From: Microbacterium halimionae
GTDB taxonomy: Bacteria; Actinomycetota; Actinomycetes; Actinomycetales; Microbacteriaceae
DNA: 64,000 nt
Assembly: GCF_011761265.1 (NCBI RefSeq)
Contig: NZ_JAAOZB010000002.1
Location: 868,001-932,000 of the forward strand
Direction: 5' to 3'
The position numbers and the translations under genes were made by a program. Under the pieces are notes generated by a model that worked only from the letters and a program-made list of their open reading frames with translations, was not told where the DNA came from and did no database searches. The stretch's first letter is position 1. Every line of letters begins with the position of its first letter. Shown here in pieces: positions 35,845 to 45,498 of the stretch.

Positions 35845-37914
35845 GTGACCCCAGAGTATTCCGCCCATCATCTGCAGGTTCTCGAAGGACTTGAGGCCGT
35901 GCGTAAACGGCCGGGTATGTATATCGGGTCCACCGACTCACGTGGGCTCATGCACTGCTTGTGGGAGATCATCGATAATTCGGTCGATGAGGCACTCGGT
36001 GGCTACGGCGACAAGATTGAGATCGTCCTTCACTCCGACGGCAGCGTCGAGGTTCGCGACCGTGCCCGCGGGATTCCGGTAGATATCGAGCCACGCACGG
36101 GGCTCAGCGGTGTTGAAGTCGTTTTCACCAAGCTTCACGCGGGCGGCAAGTTCGGCGGGGGCTCCTATGCGGCATCCGGCGGCCTACACGGTGTTGGTGC
36201 CTCGGTGGTGAACGCGCTTTCGGAGCGGCTAGACGTAGAAGTTGACCGCGGTGGAAAAACCTGGGCCATGTCCTTCCACCGGGGCGAACCCGGCAACTTC
36301 GAAGGTGACACTCCCGACTCGACCTTCACCCCCTTTGAGTTTGGAAGCGAGTTGCGCGTTGCGGGCAAAGCTCCGCGTGGTGTGACAGGCACTCGTATTA
36401 GGTACTGGGCAGACAGCCAGATCTTCACGAAGGATGCCGCGTTCAATCTCGCCGAGTTGGAGCAACGCGCACGCCAAACTGCCTTCCTGGTTCCGGGCCT
36501 TGAAATCGCAATTCGCGACGAGCGGGAAGACGAACCGATCGAAACCAGCTATCGATTCGATGGCGGCATCTCAGAGTTCGCTGAATTCCTCGCACCCGAT
36601 GCGCCCATTACCGACATCTGGCGTCTCACGGGCACGGGAACATTCACCGAAACCGTGCCCGTTCTTCAGCCAACCGGCGCGATGATTCCGACCGAAGTTG
36701 AGCGTTTGTGCGAAGTTGACCTCGCCGTTCGATGGGGTATCGGCTACGAAACAAGCTCGCGCTCATTCGTCAACATCATCGCGACTCCCAAGGGTGGAAC
36801 TCACCAGCAGGGATTCGAACAGGGTCTGATGAAGTTTCTGCGTTCTCAAGTGGAGCAGAACGCTCGTCGCTTAAAAGTGGGTAACGACAAACTTGAAAAA
36901 GACGACGTCCTCGCGGGCCTCACTGCTGTGCTGACTGTGCGGGTTCCCGAACCCCAGTTCGAGGGACAGACCAAAGAGATTCTGGGTACGCCCGCTGTTC
37001 GCCAGATCGTCTCCCAGGTTGTGACGGCAGCTTTGAAAGAGCGGTTCGCGTCGACAAAGCGCGACGACAAAGCGCAAACCTCTCAGCTTCTCGAAAAGAT
37101 CGTCTCCGAGATGAAGGCGCGGATTTCGGCACGCACTCACAAGGAGACCCAGCGTCGTAAGAACGCATTGGAGTCTTCAACGCTCCCGGCGAAGCTCGTC
37201 GACTGCCGGTCAAGTGACGTCGCCGATTCCGAACTCTTCATCGTGGAGGGTGACTCTGCGCTCGGCACAGCAAAACTTGGGCGCAACAGCGAGTACCAGG
37301 CTCTGCTGCCGATCCGAGGCAAGATCCTCAACGTACAGAAGGCGTCGATCAGCGACATGCTCTCGAATGCCGAGTGCGCGTCGATCATTCAGGTCGTGGG
37401 AGCTGGTTCTGGTCGAAGCTTTGATCTGAGTGCCGCGCGCTACGGCAAAATCATTCTGATGAGCGACGCCGACGTTGACGGAGCGCACATTCGGACGCTC
37501 CTTCTCACACTGTTCTTCCGCTACATGCGGCCCCTGATCGAGGACGGCCGTGTCTACGCCGCGGTTCCCCCGCTTCATCGCGTCATCGTGCATCATCCCG
37601 GCACAAAACCCAACGAAATGATCTACACCTATAGCGAGAAGGAGCTTCACGATCTGATGAAGAAGCTCCGCTCATCGGGCAAGAAGTGGCAAGAGCCAGT
37701 GCAGCGTTACAAGGGTCTCGGCGAGATGGACGCCGAGCAGCTGGCAACCACCACGATGGACCGCGAAGGCCGTTTGCTCCGACGCGTGCGAGTGCAGGAT
37801 GCCGAAGCCGCAGCATCGATGTTCGAACTCCTCATGGGCAATGAAGTGGCTCCTCGACGTGACTTCATCGTTACCTCCAGCGATCAACTAGGTCGGGAAC
37901 GTATCGACGCGTAG
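35845..37914 (+). CDS. parE: Type IIA DNA topoisomerase subunit B (ParE/GyrB type)
   Basis: This subunit holds the ATPase of topoisomerase IV, which decatenates daughter chromosomes. The 689-residue protein has the GHKL ATPase motifs (EIIDNSVDEA, GGLHGVGASVVNAL). It also has the TOPRIM part (EGDSALG, DADVDGAHIRTL) and the C-terminal YKGLGEMD segment. Start GTG (MTPEYSAHHLQ) has no ribosome site. A TATACC -10-like element ends about 11 bases upstream, so a leaderless message is possible. It converges on the A subunit. Confidence 0.92.
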   Translation: MTPEYSAHHLQVLEGLEAVRKRPGMYIGSTDSRGLMHCLWEIIDNSVDEALGGYGDKIEIVLHSDGSVEVRDRARGIPVDIEPRTGLSGVEVVFTKLHAGGKFGGGSYAASGGLHGVGASVVNALSERLDVEVDRGGKTWAMSFHRGEPGNFEGDTPDSTFTPFEFGSELRVAGKAPRGVTGTRIRYWADSQIFTKDAAFNLAELEQRARQTAFLVPGLEIAIRDEREDEPIETSYRFDGGISEFAEFLAPDAPITDIWRLTGTGTFTETVPVLQPTGAMIPTEVERLCEVDLAVRWGIGYETSSRSFVNIIATPKGGTHQQGFEQGLMKFLRSQVEQNARRLKVGNDKLEKDDVLAGLTAVLTVRVPEPQFEGQTKEILGTPAVRQIVSQVVTAALKERFASTKRDDKAQTSQLLEKIVSEMKARISARTHKETQRRKNALESSTLPAKLVDCRSSDVADSELFIVEGDSALGTAKLGRNSEYQALLPIRGKILNVQKASISDMLSNAECASIIQVVGAGSGRSFDLSAARYGKIILMSDADVDGAHIRTLLLTLFFRYMRPLIEDGRVYAAVPPLHRVIVHHPGTKPNEMIYTYSEKELHDLMKKLRSSGKKWQEPVQRYKGLGEMDAEQLATTTMDREGRLLRRVRVQDAEAAASMFELLMGNEVAPRRDFIVTSSDQLGRERIDA

Positions 37915-37939
37915 TTCGCTATCGCGTGCTGGAGCTCGT

Positions 37940-40387
37940 TTAGCTGACGCTCGATCCAATAGCGCCGATCACACCGTCCGCGGGTTGACCCGAACCGTCG
38001 CGTTTCGCGCCACCGTCGGGAAGTTTCCGCACAGCACCATCCGTACCGACAGCGCGCGCACCGGCACCAACCCACGCAAGAGCGAGCGTGTCTTCTCCGC
38101 GACCGAATCTGTGTGCACGCACTCCACCGGTAGCACGGCCCTTTGCAGGGAACTCCGAGTAGGCACTTACTTTCGTGCTGCCGATATCAGTTCCAGGCAG
38201 GGCCGCAGAATTGGTGGACACCGTAATCACGGATGCCTCGTCAGCGGCGTCTGGAGCGACAACAGAGAACGCAATCACTGTGGTGCCGACCGAGAGCCTG
38301 ATACCGGCCATGCCTCCCGCTGAACGTCCCTGGGGGCGCACTGTGCTGGTAGAAAAGCGCAGGAGCTGCGCGTCGGATGTGACGAAAACAATTTCGGAGT
38401 CGTCTGGCGCGGGACTTGCCCCGACGACATAATCACGCGGCTTGAGCGCAATGATTTCGACTTCTTGCTTCGTGCCGAGTTCGGTCGCGGACACGCGCTT
38501 CACGACGCCCTGCGCGGTTCCGAGAGCGATCGCTGGGGCATCGTCGGCCAGCGGCACAAGAGCGAGAAGCTTCTCGGACTTCCCCAGGCCAAGATACTGA
38601 TCCGCCCGCACTCCAGCAGAAAGCTGAACAGAGTTTCCTGGCACGGATGGGAGATCAACGGGGGAGAAGCGCACGAGGCGTCCTAGCGATGTCACGGCCC
38701 CGATGTCGCCGCGGGTTGTAGCGTTGACTGAGGAACGAACAGCGTCGTGTTTCATTCGGCGGGTGGGCGGCACGATACCTTCGCCGTCTTCGGCAAGTTC
38801 GGCACGTACCATTCGGCCAGTTGCCGAAAGGAATACACGGCACGGTGTGTCGGCAATCTGCAGATCGCCCTTCGGCTTCGCCGATCGCGACACGACCGGG
38901 CCACCGTTGAGTAGCACCGTGCGGCGCGGGTCACCGTGTGCTTCAGCAACAGCGTCAAGTTCCAGCGCGACCTGAGCGCGCAAGCGTGCATCGCTGCCGA
39001 GCAGCTCTTCCAGCTCGGCAATCTCCGCGCGCAACGCGTCGCGCTCGGCCTCTAGCTCTACCCGAGAGAATCGGGTGAGGCGACGAAGGCGGAGCTCCAG
39101 GATGTATTCGGCCTGCGGATGTGAGAGATCGAACACGCCCATGAGCCGAGTGCGCGCTTGCTCTGCATCATCAGAGCTCCGAATAACCTGAATGACCTCA
39201 TCGATGTCGAGGATCGCGATGAGTAGACCTTCAACAAGGTGCAGCCGTTCTTTGCGCCGCGCGAGGCGATAGCGGCTGCGTCTCGTGATGACCTGAATGC
39301 GGTGGTCGAGGTAGACGCGCAGCATCTCTTTGATGCCCAGAGTGCGTGGCCGACCGTCGACAAGCGCCACGTTGTTGATCGAGAAAGAATCTTCGATCGG
39401 CGTGTAGCGGTAAAGCTGCTCAAGCACAGCCTGCGGATCAAAACCGGTTTTAATCCCGATCACGAGCTGGAGTCCACGCGTGCGGTCGGTCAAGTCGGTG
39501 ACGTCCGAAATACCCGTGAGCTTCTTGCTGCCTACGGCATCCTTGATCTTTTCAATGACCCGCTCTGGACCCACCATGTATGGCAGCTCCGTGATGATGA
39601 TGCCGGTGCGTCGCGGCCCGATTGACTCGATGGAGGTCTTCGCGCGGGTGCGGAACGACCCACGCCCCGTCGTGTATGCCTCTTTGATGCCATCGAGTCC
39701 GACGATGATGCCGCCGGAAGGAAGGTCGGGACCCGGCATGTACTCCATCAGATCTTCGACGGATGCCTCGGGGTGCTCAAGCAGGTAAATGGCGGCGCCC
39801 ACGACCTCAATGAGGTTGTGGGGCGCCATGTTGGTGGCCATTCCCACGGCAATTCCGGTAGCGCCGTTCACTAACAGGTTAGGGAACGCGGCGGGGAGAA
39901 CTTCGGGCTGCTGAAACTGGCCATCGTAGTTGGGGATGAAATCTACGACGTCTTCGTCAAGGTCCGCTGTTAACGCGAGAGCCGCCGGCGCCAGGCGCGC
40001 CTCGGTGTAGCGCGCAGCTGCTGGACCGTCATCGAGAGAGCCGAAGTTGCCGTGCCCATCGACCAGCGGCACCCTAAGAGCCCATGACTGCGCGAGACGC
40101 ACGAGAGCGTCATAAATCGGAGAGTCGCCGTGCGGGTGCAGCTTTCCCATGACTTCACCGACGACTCGAGCGCTCTTCACATGCCCACGATCGGGGCGGA
40201 GTCCCATTTCAGCCATCTGGTACAGGATTCGACGCTGAACCGGCTTCAAACCGTCCCGCGCGTCGGGCAGCGCCCGCGAGTAGATAACCGAGTAGGCGTA
40301 CTCGAGGAATGAGCCTTGCATTTCGGCGGAGACGTCAATGTCTTCGATGCGGCCGTGATCTGTGGAAGCTTTGGAGGCAGAGGGCAT
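37940..40387 (-). CDS. parC: Type IIA DNA topoisomerase subunit A (ParC/GyrA type)
   Basis: This is the DNA-cleaving partner of ParE. The 815-residue protein has the quinolone-resistance region ([21 protein letters not shown]) and the catalytic Tyr in [13 protein letters not shown]-terminal beta-pinwheel domain has degenerate repeats. The start MPSASKAS is chosen; the longer frame from 40423 is rejected. The ends of parE and parC face each other with 25 bases between stops. Calling this ParC rather than GyrA rests on pairing with a ParE-like B subunit and is moderately sure. Confidence 0.88.
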   Translation of the reverse strand: MPSASKASTDHGRIEDIDVSAEMQGSFLEYAYSVIYSRALPDARDGLKPVQRRILYQMAEMGLRPDRGHVKSARVVGEVMGKLHPHGDSPIYDALVRLAQSWALRVPLVDGHGNFGSLDDGPAAARYTEARLAPAALALTADLDEDVVDFIPNYDGQFQQPEVLPAAFPNLLVNGATGIAVGMATNMAPHNLIEVVGAAIYLLEHPEASVEDLMEYMPGPDLPSGGIIVGLDGIKEAYTTGRGSFRTRAKTSIESIGPRRTGIIITELPYMVGPERVIEKIKDAVGSKKLTGISDVTDLTDRTRGLQLVIGIKTGFDPQAVLEQLYRYTPIEDSFSINNVALVDGRPRTLGIKEMLRVYLDHRIQVITRRSRYRLARRKERLHLVEGLLIAILDIDEVIQVIRSSDDAEQARTRLMGVFDLSHPQAEYILELRLRRLTRFSRVELEAERDALRAEIAELEELLGSDARLRAQVALELDAVAEAHGDPRRTVLLNGGPVVSRSAKPKGDLQIADTPCRVFLSATGRMVRAELAEDGEGIVPPTRRMKHDAVRSSVNATTRGDIGAVTSLGRLVRFSPVDLPSVPGNSVQLSAGVRADQYLGLGKSEKLLALVPLADDAPAIALGTAQGVVKRVSATELGTKQEVEIIALKPRDYVVGASPAPDDSEIVFVTSDAQLLRFSTSTVRPQGRSAGGMAGIRLSVGTTVIAFSVVAPDAADEASVITVSTNSAALPGTDIGSTKVSAYSEFPAKGRATGGVRAHRFGRGEDTLALAWVGAGARAVGTDGAVRKLPDGGAKRDGSGQPADGVIGAIGSSVS

Positions 40388-40423
40388 CGTGGAGAACCTC
40401 GGATGGCGGTCGGGAGGGGTCAA

Positions 40424-41575
40424 GTGACGTATGAAAGACTGACCCAGATGTTAGAAAGCCTACCTGCGGAGCCTGCAAACGCCCGGAGCCTCACCGAATT
40501 ACTCCCTGAAGTTCTGGCCTCGTTGGGTGGCGCCGCTCGTTGGTTGAAGCCAGCGCGGAGCGCAATAGTTTTCGTCGTTGACGGTCTCGGCGCCGCCCAG
40601 CTTTCTGCCCGTTCTGGCCACGCGCGGACTCTGTCAGCGGCCATGGGTAAGAAAGACACCGCACGCACGGTTTTTCCCAGCACGACTGCGGCCGCGTTGA
40701 CGAGTCTCCTCACAGCATCGCCTCCTGGTGTGCACGGCTTGCTCGGTTACACGGTGCGAATCCCCGGAACGGATGTCGTGGCGAACCAGCTGAAGGGTTG
40801 GGAGACAGACGGGCTCGACCCCCATACCTGGCAACGAGCTATTCCGCTCTTTGCCAGAGAAGCTTCGTCGGGTCGTCCTTGTTTTGTTGTGTCGCGGCCC
40901 GAGTTCGAGCGAAGTGGATTCACCGAGGCAACGATGCGTGGCGCGACTTTCGTTGGCGCATCCTCGTTGCAGGACCGCGTTGCAGCAGCGACACAACTCG
41001 CGGTAGATCACCGCGGAGCGATCATCTACCTATACGCGCCCGAACTTGATAGCGCCGGGCATAAGAGCGGATGGGAATCCGGCGAGTGGGAAGCCGCGCT
41101 CGAAGACATCGATGCGGCTGCTTCACAACTCATCCGAACGATTCCCAGCGATGTCGGCATCGTCCTGACAGCTGATCACGGCATGGTCGATGTGCCGGCG
41201 TCGAAGCATGTGCTGCTCCAAGAAGATGATGAGGTTCTGACGGGGCTCGCGCGAATCGGCGGAGAGCCACGGATGCTTCACCTCTACGCCGAGCCGGGGA
41301 AACAAGGCGAGCTTTTCGACAGATGGCTGAAGGCTGAAGCTCACCGCTCGTGGGTTCTTTCTCGCGAACAAGCGGTCGAAGCGGGCCTGTTCGGCCCTGT
41401 TGCGAGCGAAGTGCTCGCGCGAATCGGTGACGTTATCGTTGCGGCTCGCGCAGATATCGCCTACTACGACGATCGACTTCCAAACAAAGGGCCGCAGCGG
41501 ATGATCGGCCAGCACGGCTCGTTGACGGCTGCTGAGCGAGTCGTTCCACTCATCAGAGCTGGCGCCTACGCATAG
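40424..41575 (+). CDS. Alkaline-phosphatase-superfamily phosphodiesterase
   Basis: The 383-residue protein has the metal and nucleophile motifs of the nucleotide pyrophosphatase/phosphodiesterase branch. These are [11 protein letters not shown] (metal Asp), [12 protein letters not shown] (nucleophile Thr), [10 protein letters not shown] (metal Asp and His) and LTADHGM (metal Asp and His). No signal peptide is evident, so it is probably cytoplasmic. GTG start with GGGAGGGG upstream. It begins only 36 bases from the divergent parC start. Confidence 0.85.
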   Translation: MTYERLTQMLESLPAEPANARSLTELLPEVLASLGGAARWLKPARSAIVFVVDGLGAAQLSARSGHARTLSAAMGKKDTARTVFPSTTAAALTSLLTASPPGVHGLLGYTVRIPGTDVVANQLKGWETDGLDPHTWQRAIPLFAREASSGRPCFVVSRPEFERSGFTEATMRGATFVGASSLQDRVAAATQLAVDHRGAIIYLYAPELDSAGHKSGWESGEWEAALEDIDAAASQLIRTIPSDVGIVLTADHGMVDVPASKHVLLQEDDEVLTGLARIGGEPRMLHLYAEPGKQGELFDRWLKAEAHRSWVLSREQAVEAGLFGPVASEVLARIGDVIVAARADIAYYDDRLPNKGPQRMIGQHGSLTAAERVVPLIRAGAYA

Positions 41576-42613
41576 TCATTCGTCGGTGCGTGCGCCGAAG
41601 ACGATCTCGTCCCAGGACGGCATCGATGAACGGCCCTTGCGGCGGCTAGTGTCGCCCGTCGCGCGTCCCTCGGCCGAGCGCTCAGAAGAAAGAGATTCAT
41701 CTGACTTCTCTGTTTCGTATCCCGGCTCGAGGGCGTCGAACAATGCGACGGGTGCGGGAGACTGCTCATCGCTGCTCGAATCGGGTGCAGGCTCCCGTTG
41801 ACCGCGTCGACGACGGAGAGCTTCGAGAAGGTCAGCGGTCTCGCTCGACGCACTCGGCGCGTCGGGTGCGCGTTTGATTGCCGCATCCTGGGCAGCAGAA
41901 TGCGCATGCGGGACAGGCCCGGTTGGTGACGTTGTCGGTTCTTCTGGCTCTTCGATCGTGCGGCGAGGTCCGAAAGCGGCACTGTCGAATCGTGATTCGT
42001 CTTTGAGGCCCGGCACATCGAGAGCTCGAAGGCGGGGGATAAGTCCCTCTGGCATCGCGCCCTGTCGAGACAGTTGAGTCGCATCAGCATTCAGCGGTGC
42101 GAGAGTGCTCCTGCGAGGGTCAAAGCTCCATCTCGCGTCGCGTTCCACTTCGCCGGCGGCGAACTCAAGCTTCACAACCCAACCGGTCTCGTCTTTCCAG
42201 CTGCTCCAGCGTTCGTCAGTGGCGCCCGCTTCTGCGAGTTTTGCGCGCACCGCTGTGCCGAAGGTCGCTGGGCCATCGTGATCAAAGTCGCCACCGAGCA
42301 GTACGGGAACCGAAAGCGCCTGCCCAACGATGAATTCACGCTCCGCTAGCACGGGACGTTCGTAGCGAACAACATCCTCGAGTTCGATGCCGAGCACCGC
42401 GGCCACTTCGGCGGTAGACAACCCAGAACGAATCTGAGCCTGAATATCGCGAGGGCTTGGGCGGGCCGCCCTAGACGACGGATCGCGGTCTCGCTGCGAT
42501 CGACGCACCTCGGCCCGCAGTACTTCGTCGACGGGAACTGAAAAGCGTTCACCGGACTCGGTGGCCAAAATAAGTTTGCCGTCTTCGTTTCCGATGACTC
42601 TGAGTTGTTCCAT
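41576..42613 (-). CDS. sepH: Septation protein SepH (DUF3071)
   Basis: SepH was shown in Streptomyces to bind FtsZ and promote division. The 345-residue protein has the conserved N-terminal DUF3071 region (MEQLRVIGNEDGKLILATESGERFSV). It contains a helix-turn-helix (SGLSTAEVAAVLGIELEDVVRYE), and a long disordered Pro/Ser/Glu-rich C terminus ending in SSMPSWDEIVFG, a conserved tail. ATG start is preferred over GTG three codons upstream because of GGAGGG spacing. Its stop is one base from the stop of the convergent phosphodiesterase gene. Confidence 0.9.
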   Translation of the reverse strand: MEQLRVIGNEDGKLILATESGERFSVPVDEVLRAEVRRSQRDRDPSSRAARPSPRDIQAQIRSGLSTAEVAAVLGIELEDVVRYERPVLAEREFIVGQALSVPVLLGGDFDHDGPATFGTAVRAKLAEAGATDERWSSWKDETGWVVKLEFAAGEVERDARWSFDPRRSTLAPLNADATQLSRQGAMPEGLIPRLRALDVPGLKDESRFDSAAFGPRRTIEEPEEPTTSPTGPVPHAHSAAQDAAIKRAPDAPSASSETADLLEALRRRRGQREPAPDSSSDEQSPAPVALFDALEPGYETEKSDESLSSERSAEGRATGDTSRRKGRSSMPSWDEIVFGARTDE

Positions 42614-42819
42614 GCGAGACACCCCTCCGATCTGCGGTGTTCAGACATCGTGACACAGCAGATTCAACCTGCTTGGAATATCCAGCGCGCGCCGCGAGTT
42701 TCACACATGCGACCACTCAAAAATCGCCAGCATTTGCGAATTGTCGAGAGGTCGTGCAAACTATGCCCGCCCGTTGGAGAAACGGCACAAAAGCATTCTG
42801 GAAGTAGAGACACACACGC

Positions 42820-43113
42820 ATGGCCACCGATTACGACGCACCCCGCAAAACTGAGGACGACAGCGAGTCGATTGAAGCGCTCAAAGAACGCGTTCCTGAC
42901 AGCCGTTCTGCCTCTGTGGGCGACGAAGACGCCGACAACCCTTCGGGATTCGAACTGCCCGGAGCAGACCTCTCCGACCTCGAACTCGATGTCGTTGTCC
43001 TCCCGCCTCAGGAAGACGAATTCACCTGTATGTCATGTTTCTTGGTGAAGCACCGCTCGCAGCTCGACAGCAATGGCGGCTCCGGCCCTATCTGCGTGGA
43101 GTGCGCGGCGTAA
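42820..43113 (+). CDS. DUF4193 small zinc-binding-like protein
   Basis: This 97-residue acidic protein matches DUF4193. It has a disordered N terminus (MATDYDAPRKTEDD) and two Cys pairs near the end (CMSC and CVEC), a probable zinc knuckle. It is present in most actinobacteria and its function is unknown. Its 3' end overlaps the convergent DUF3093 gene by 26 bases. The 206-base gap before it holds the sepH/DUF4193 divergent promoters, not resolved here. Confidence 0.88.
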   Translation: MATDYDAPRKTEDDSESIEALKERVPDSRSASVGDEDADNPSGFELPGADLSDLELDVVVLPPQEDEFTCMSCFLVKHRSQLDSNGGSGPICVECAA

Positions 43114-43576
43114 CTTTCGCTCGGCGAATTGCCGCCGCTACCCGTTCCGGCGTGCGCGTGGAAAACACCCACGTCGGAACCGGGTCGTCCGCGTCATCGA
43201 CCGGAACGACCAATATTCCGTCAATTCCGCCTCGAACGAAATGCCAAGACCGTGAGTCCAACCCGGGACCGCGCTGCATCCGCGCTTCTTCGCCAAGGTA
43301 TACCGACGGATCACCGAGATAGTCGACGTCGATTCTGGCGCGACCAACACGGAGGATTCCGTCGCGCAATTCGATCACGGGCGAGAGTGCAATCGCACCG
43401 ACGACAATAACTACAGCGACGACTACACCGACGATCAGCGCGATAGCGGCTCCAAGCGGAACGAACACGAGCGCCGCCATTGGCGCGAAAATTGCCGCTG
43501 CGAAGAGCGTCCACAGCGACGGACTTAGCCGTTCGCGGTACGTTGTCGCGGGTTGGCGGGTGCTGACGATTGTCAT
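43088..43576 (-). CDS. DUF3093 membrane protein
   Basis: The 162-residue protein has two hydrophobic helices (about residues 20-40 and 42-65) and a soluble C-terminal domain with FVRGGIDGILVVPVDD, matching DUF3093. The start MTIVSTRQ is chosen over longer frames. It diverges from dut with 18 bases between starts and overlaps the end of the DUF4193 gene. Function unknown; the DUF4193/DUF3093/dut neighbourhood is conserved. Confidence 0.85.
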   Translation of the reverse strand: MTIVSTRQPATTYRERLSPSLWTLFAAAIFAPMAALVFVPLGAAIALIVGVVVAVVIVVGAIALSPVIELRDGILRVGRARIDVDYLGDPSVYLGEEARMQRGPGLDSRSWHFVRGGIDGILVVPVDDADDPVPTWVFSTRTPERVAAAIRRAKVTPRTPRR

Positions 43577-43594
43577 CTGCATTAGCCTCGTGGG

Positions 43595-44044
43595 GTGAGT
43601 GAATCGGTGGACGTTCCCATTATCGCGCCGGAAGTGCCCCGGTATGCGCACCCCGGCGACGCGGGCGCAGATCTCGTCTCGACCGAAACGGTGCTTCTAC
43701 AGCCCGGCCAACGGTCGCTCGTCGGCACGGGCGTGAGCATTGCGCTCCCCGAGGGCTTTGTCGCGTTCGTTGTGCCACGCAGCGGGCTTGCCGCGAAGCA
43801 CGGCATCACCGTCGTCAATTCTCCCGGCACTGTCGATGCCGGATATCGCGGCGAGATTAAGGTCGCGCTCCTCAACACAGACGCCACCGAGGCCTACGAA
43901 ATCACGATCGGGGATCGCATCGCGCAGCTCGTGGTGATGGCAATTCCGCGGGTGCAATTTCTTCCCGTCACGACCCTTCCTGACAGCGCGCGAGGCGCCG
44001 GCGGATTTGGATCTACGGGTTACCAGACAGGGAGCATGAAATGA
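43595..44044 (+). CDS. dut: dUTP pyrophosphatase
   Basis: The enzyme hydrolyses dUTP to dUMP and keeps uracil out of DNA. The 149-residue trimeric dUTPase has all five motifs, including AHPGDAGADL (1), PRSGLA (2), VNSPGTVDAGYRGEIKV (3) and the P-loop-like GAGGFGSTG (5). GTG start. The stop overlaps the DUF3710 start by 4 bases (ATGA), so translation is coupled. Confidence 0.95.
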   Translation: MSESVDVPIIAPEVPRYAHPGDAGADLVSTETVLLQPGQRSLVGTGVSIALPEGFVAFVVPRSGLAAKHGITVVNSPGTVDAGYRGEIKVALLNTDATEAYEITIGDRIAQLVVMAIPRVQFLPVTTLPDSARGAGGFGSTGYQTGSMK

Positions 44045-44643
44045 CAGATGTGACACCGGAAAATCTCCCACGCAAGGCGGCACCTGCCGAACGTGAAACG
44101 ACCGGGCCGTTCGACGACAGTGAAGCAAATCCGGTTCGCCCATATATCGACCTCGGCGGCATCAAAGTTCTGCCGCGGGAGGGCTTGAATCTTCGCCTCG
44201 AGGTTGAGGAACAGACGAAGCGAATTGTCGCAGTCGGACTTGATTACGCTGATTCGACTCTCCAGATCCAGCCTTTCGCAGCGCCACGAACAAGTGGACT
44301 CTGGGACGAAACACGCGAGCAGATCAAGGCTCAAGTCAAACAACAGGGTGGCCGCGTTGAAGAACGGGAAGGGCCCCTCGGCGCCGAACTCCTAGCGGAG
44401 GTTCCGGTAACGGTTGGTGGAGATTCATCGCAGTCAGCGAAACGCCTCGCGAGATTCGTCGGCGTTGACGGCCCGAGATGGTTTTTGCGCGGTGTCATCG
44501 GAGGATCTGCAACTTCTGACGTTGAAGCCGCGGCGAAGGTAGAGGACCTGTTTCGGTCTCTCGTCGTCGTGCGAGGTAACACTCCGATGCCGCCGCGTGA
44601 CCTCATCCCTTTGAAGATGCCTGCCACACCAGGGACGGCATGA
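44041..44643 (+). CDS. DUF3710 protein
   Basis: This 200-residue soluble protein belongs to DUF3710, nearly always found behind dut in actinobacteria. Conserved stretches are YIDLGGIKVLPREGLNLRLEVEE and the later VDGPRWFLRGVI. It is coupled to dut by an ATGA overlap and to DUF3159 by another. The function is unknown. Confidence 0.88.
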   Translation: MTDVTPENLPRKAAPAERETTGPFDDSEANPVRPYIDLGGIKVLPREGLNLRLEVEEQTKRIVAVGLDYADSTLQIQPFAAPRTSGLWDETREQIKAQVKQQGGRVEEREGPLGAELLAEVPVTVGGDSSQSAKRLARFVGVDGPRWFLRGVIGGSATSDVEAAAKVEDLFRSLVVVRGNTPMPPRDLIPLKMPATPGTA

Positions 44644-45359
44644 GCCAGCAGCACCCGGATGACCGCGACTCAGAGCGCGCCACATCCGCTGCCGACGTCT
44701 TTGGAGCCGCATTAAGCGGCGCAGCGCGCAAAGCAGGATTTGACCCGAACGACTCTCGCACTACCGGTCACGTTGTGTGGCACGCGATGGGCGGCTGGCG
44801 TGGCGTTATCGAGTCGGTTCTTCCGTCTCTTGCGTTTTTACTCGTTTACACCCTCTCGACCAATCTTCCGTGGGCGCTCGGCATCTCCGTAGGAACTGCA
44901 TTGCTGTTCACAGTTGTGCGTTTCGTGCAGCGTCAGCCGCCGAGCGCAGCGCTTGGGGGCCTGGTTGCTGTTGCGGTAGCCGCAGCTCTCGCGCTTTTCA
45001 CCGGGCGAGCTCAAGACAATTTTGTTCCTGGCCTGATCATCAACGGCGTCTATGCCAGCGGACTATTGATCTCTGCGCTCATCGGATGGGCGATCATTGG
45101 CGTCGCCGTGGGGTTCCTCATGGGTGAAGGCACCGCGTGGCGAGCCGACAAACGCAAGCGTCGAGTGTTTTTCTGGCTGACCATTGCGTGGGCTGGACTC
45201 TTCGCGGCGCGACTTGCCGTTCAACTACCGCTTTATCTTGCCGGAAACGTTGCGGCGCTTGGCACTCTAAAACTCGTCATGGGGTTGCCGCTCTTCGCTC
45301 CGTTGGTCGCGCTGACGTGGCTCACCGTTCGTGCCCTCTATCGCTCTGCTCCTGAGTGA
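44640..45359 (+). CDS. DUF3159 membrane protein
   Basis: The 239-residue protein has a 45-residue soluble N terminus and about five or six membrane helices, matching DUF3159. Conserved is HAMGGWRGVIESVLPSLAF at the start of the membrane part. It is the last gene of the dut-DUF3710-DUF3159 run, with overlapping stops. A 28-bp palindrome begins one base after its stop codon. The function is unknown. Confidence 0.87.
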   Translation: MSQQHPDDRDSERATSAADVFGAALSGAARKAGFDPNDSRTTGHVVWHAMGGWRGVIESVLPSLAFLLVYTLSTNLPWALGISVGTALLFTVVRFVQRQPPSAALGGLVAVAVAAALALFTGRAQDNFVPGLIINGVYASGLLISALIGWAIIGVAVGFLMGEGTAWRADKRKRRVFFWLTIAWAGLFAARLAVQLPLYLAGNVAALGTLKLVMGLPLFAPLVALTWLTVRALYRSAPE

Positions 45360-45360
45360 T

Positions 45361-45388
45361 ACATTTATCTTGACATCAAGATAAATGT
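45361..45388. promoter_or_regulatory. 28-bp near-perfect palindrome upstream of acnA
   Basis: ACATTTATCTTGA and TCAAGATAAATGT are 13-bp perfect complementary arms around a 2-base centre. The AT-rich sequence stands out from its GC-rich surroundings. The centre contains TTGACA, a perfect -35, so a bound protein could block or set the acnA promoter. A TAAGGAT lies 29 bases downstream. It resembles an operator for a dimeric MarR- or TetR-type regulator (inference). Lack of a T-run argues against a terminator. Confidence 0.7.
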
Positions 45389-45498
45389 GGCTCGTGGTCG
45401 GCAGTAAGGATTACCTTGCTAGCCCCACGATCCGGGGGCAGGGATGATGGACGTCAGGCCCTCTCTATGAGCCTCTTGGCCGACGAAGGAGACGAACA

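Noticed and set aside
45361..45388. Terminator after DUF3159
   Set aside because: The stem is AT-rich and has no T-run, and it carries TTGACA at the centre; an operator is more likely.
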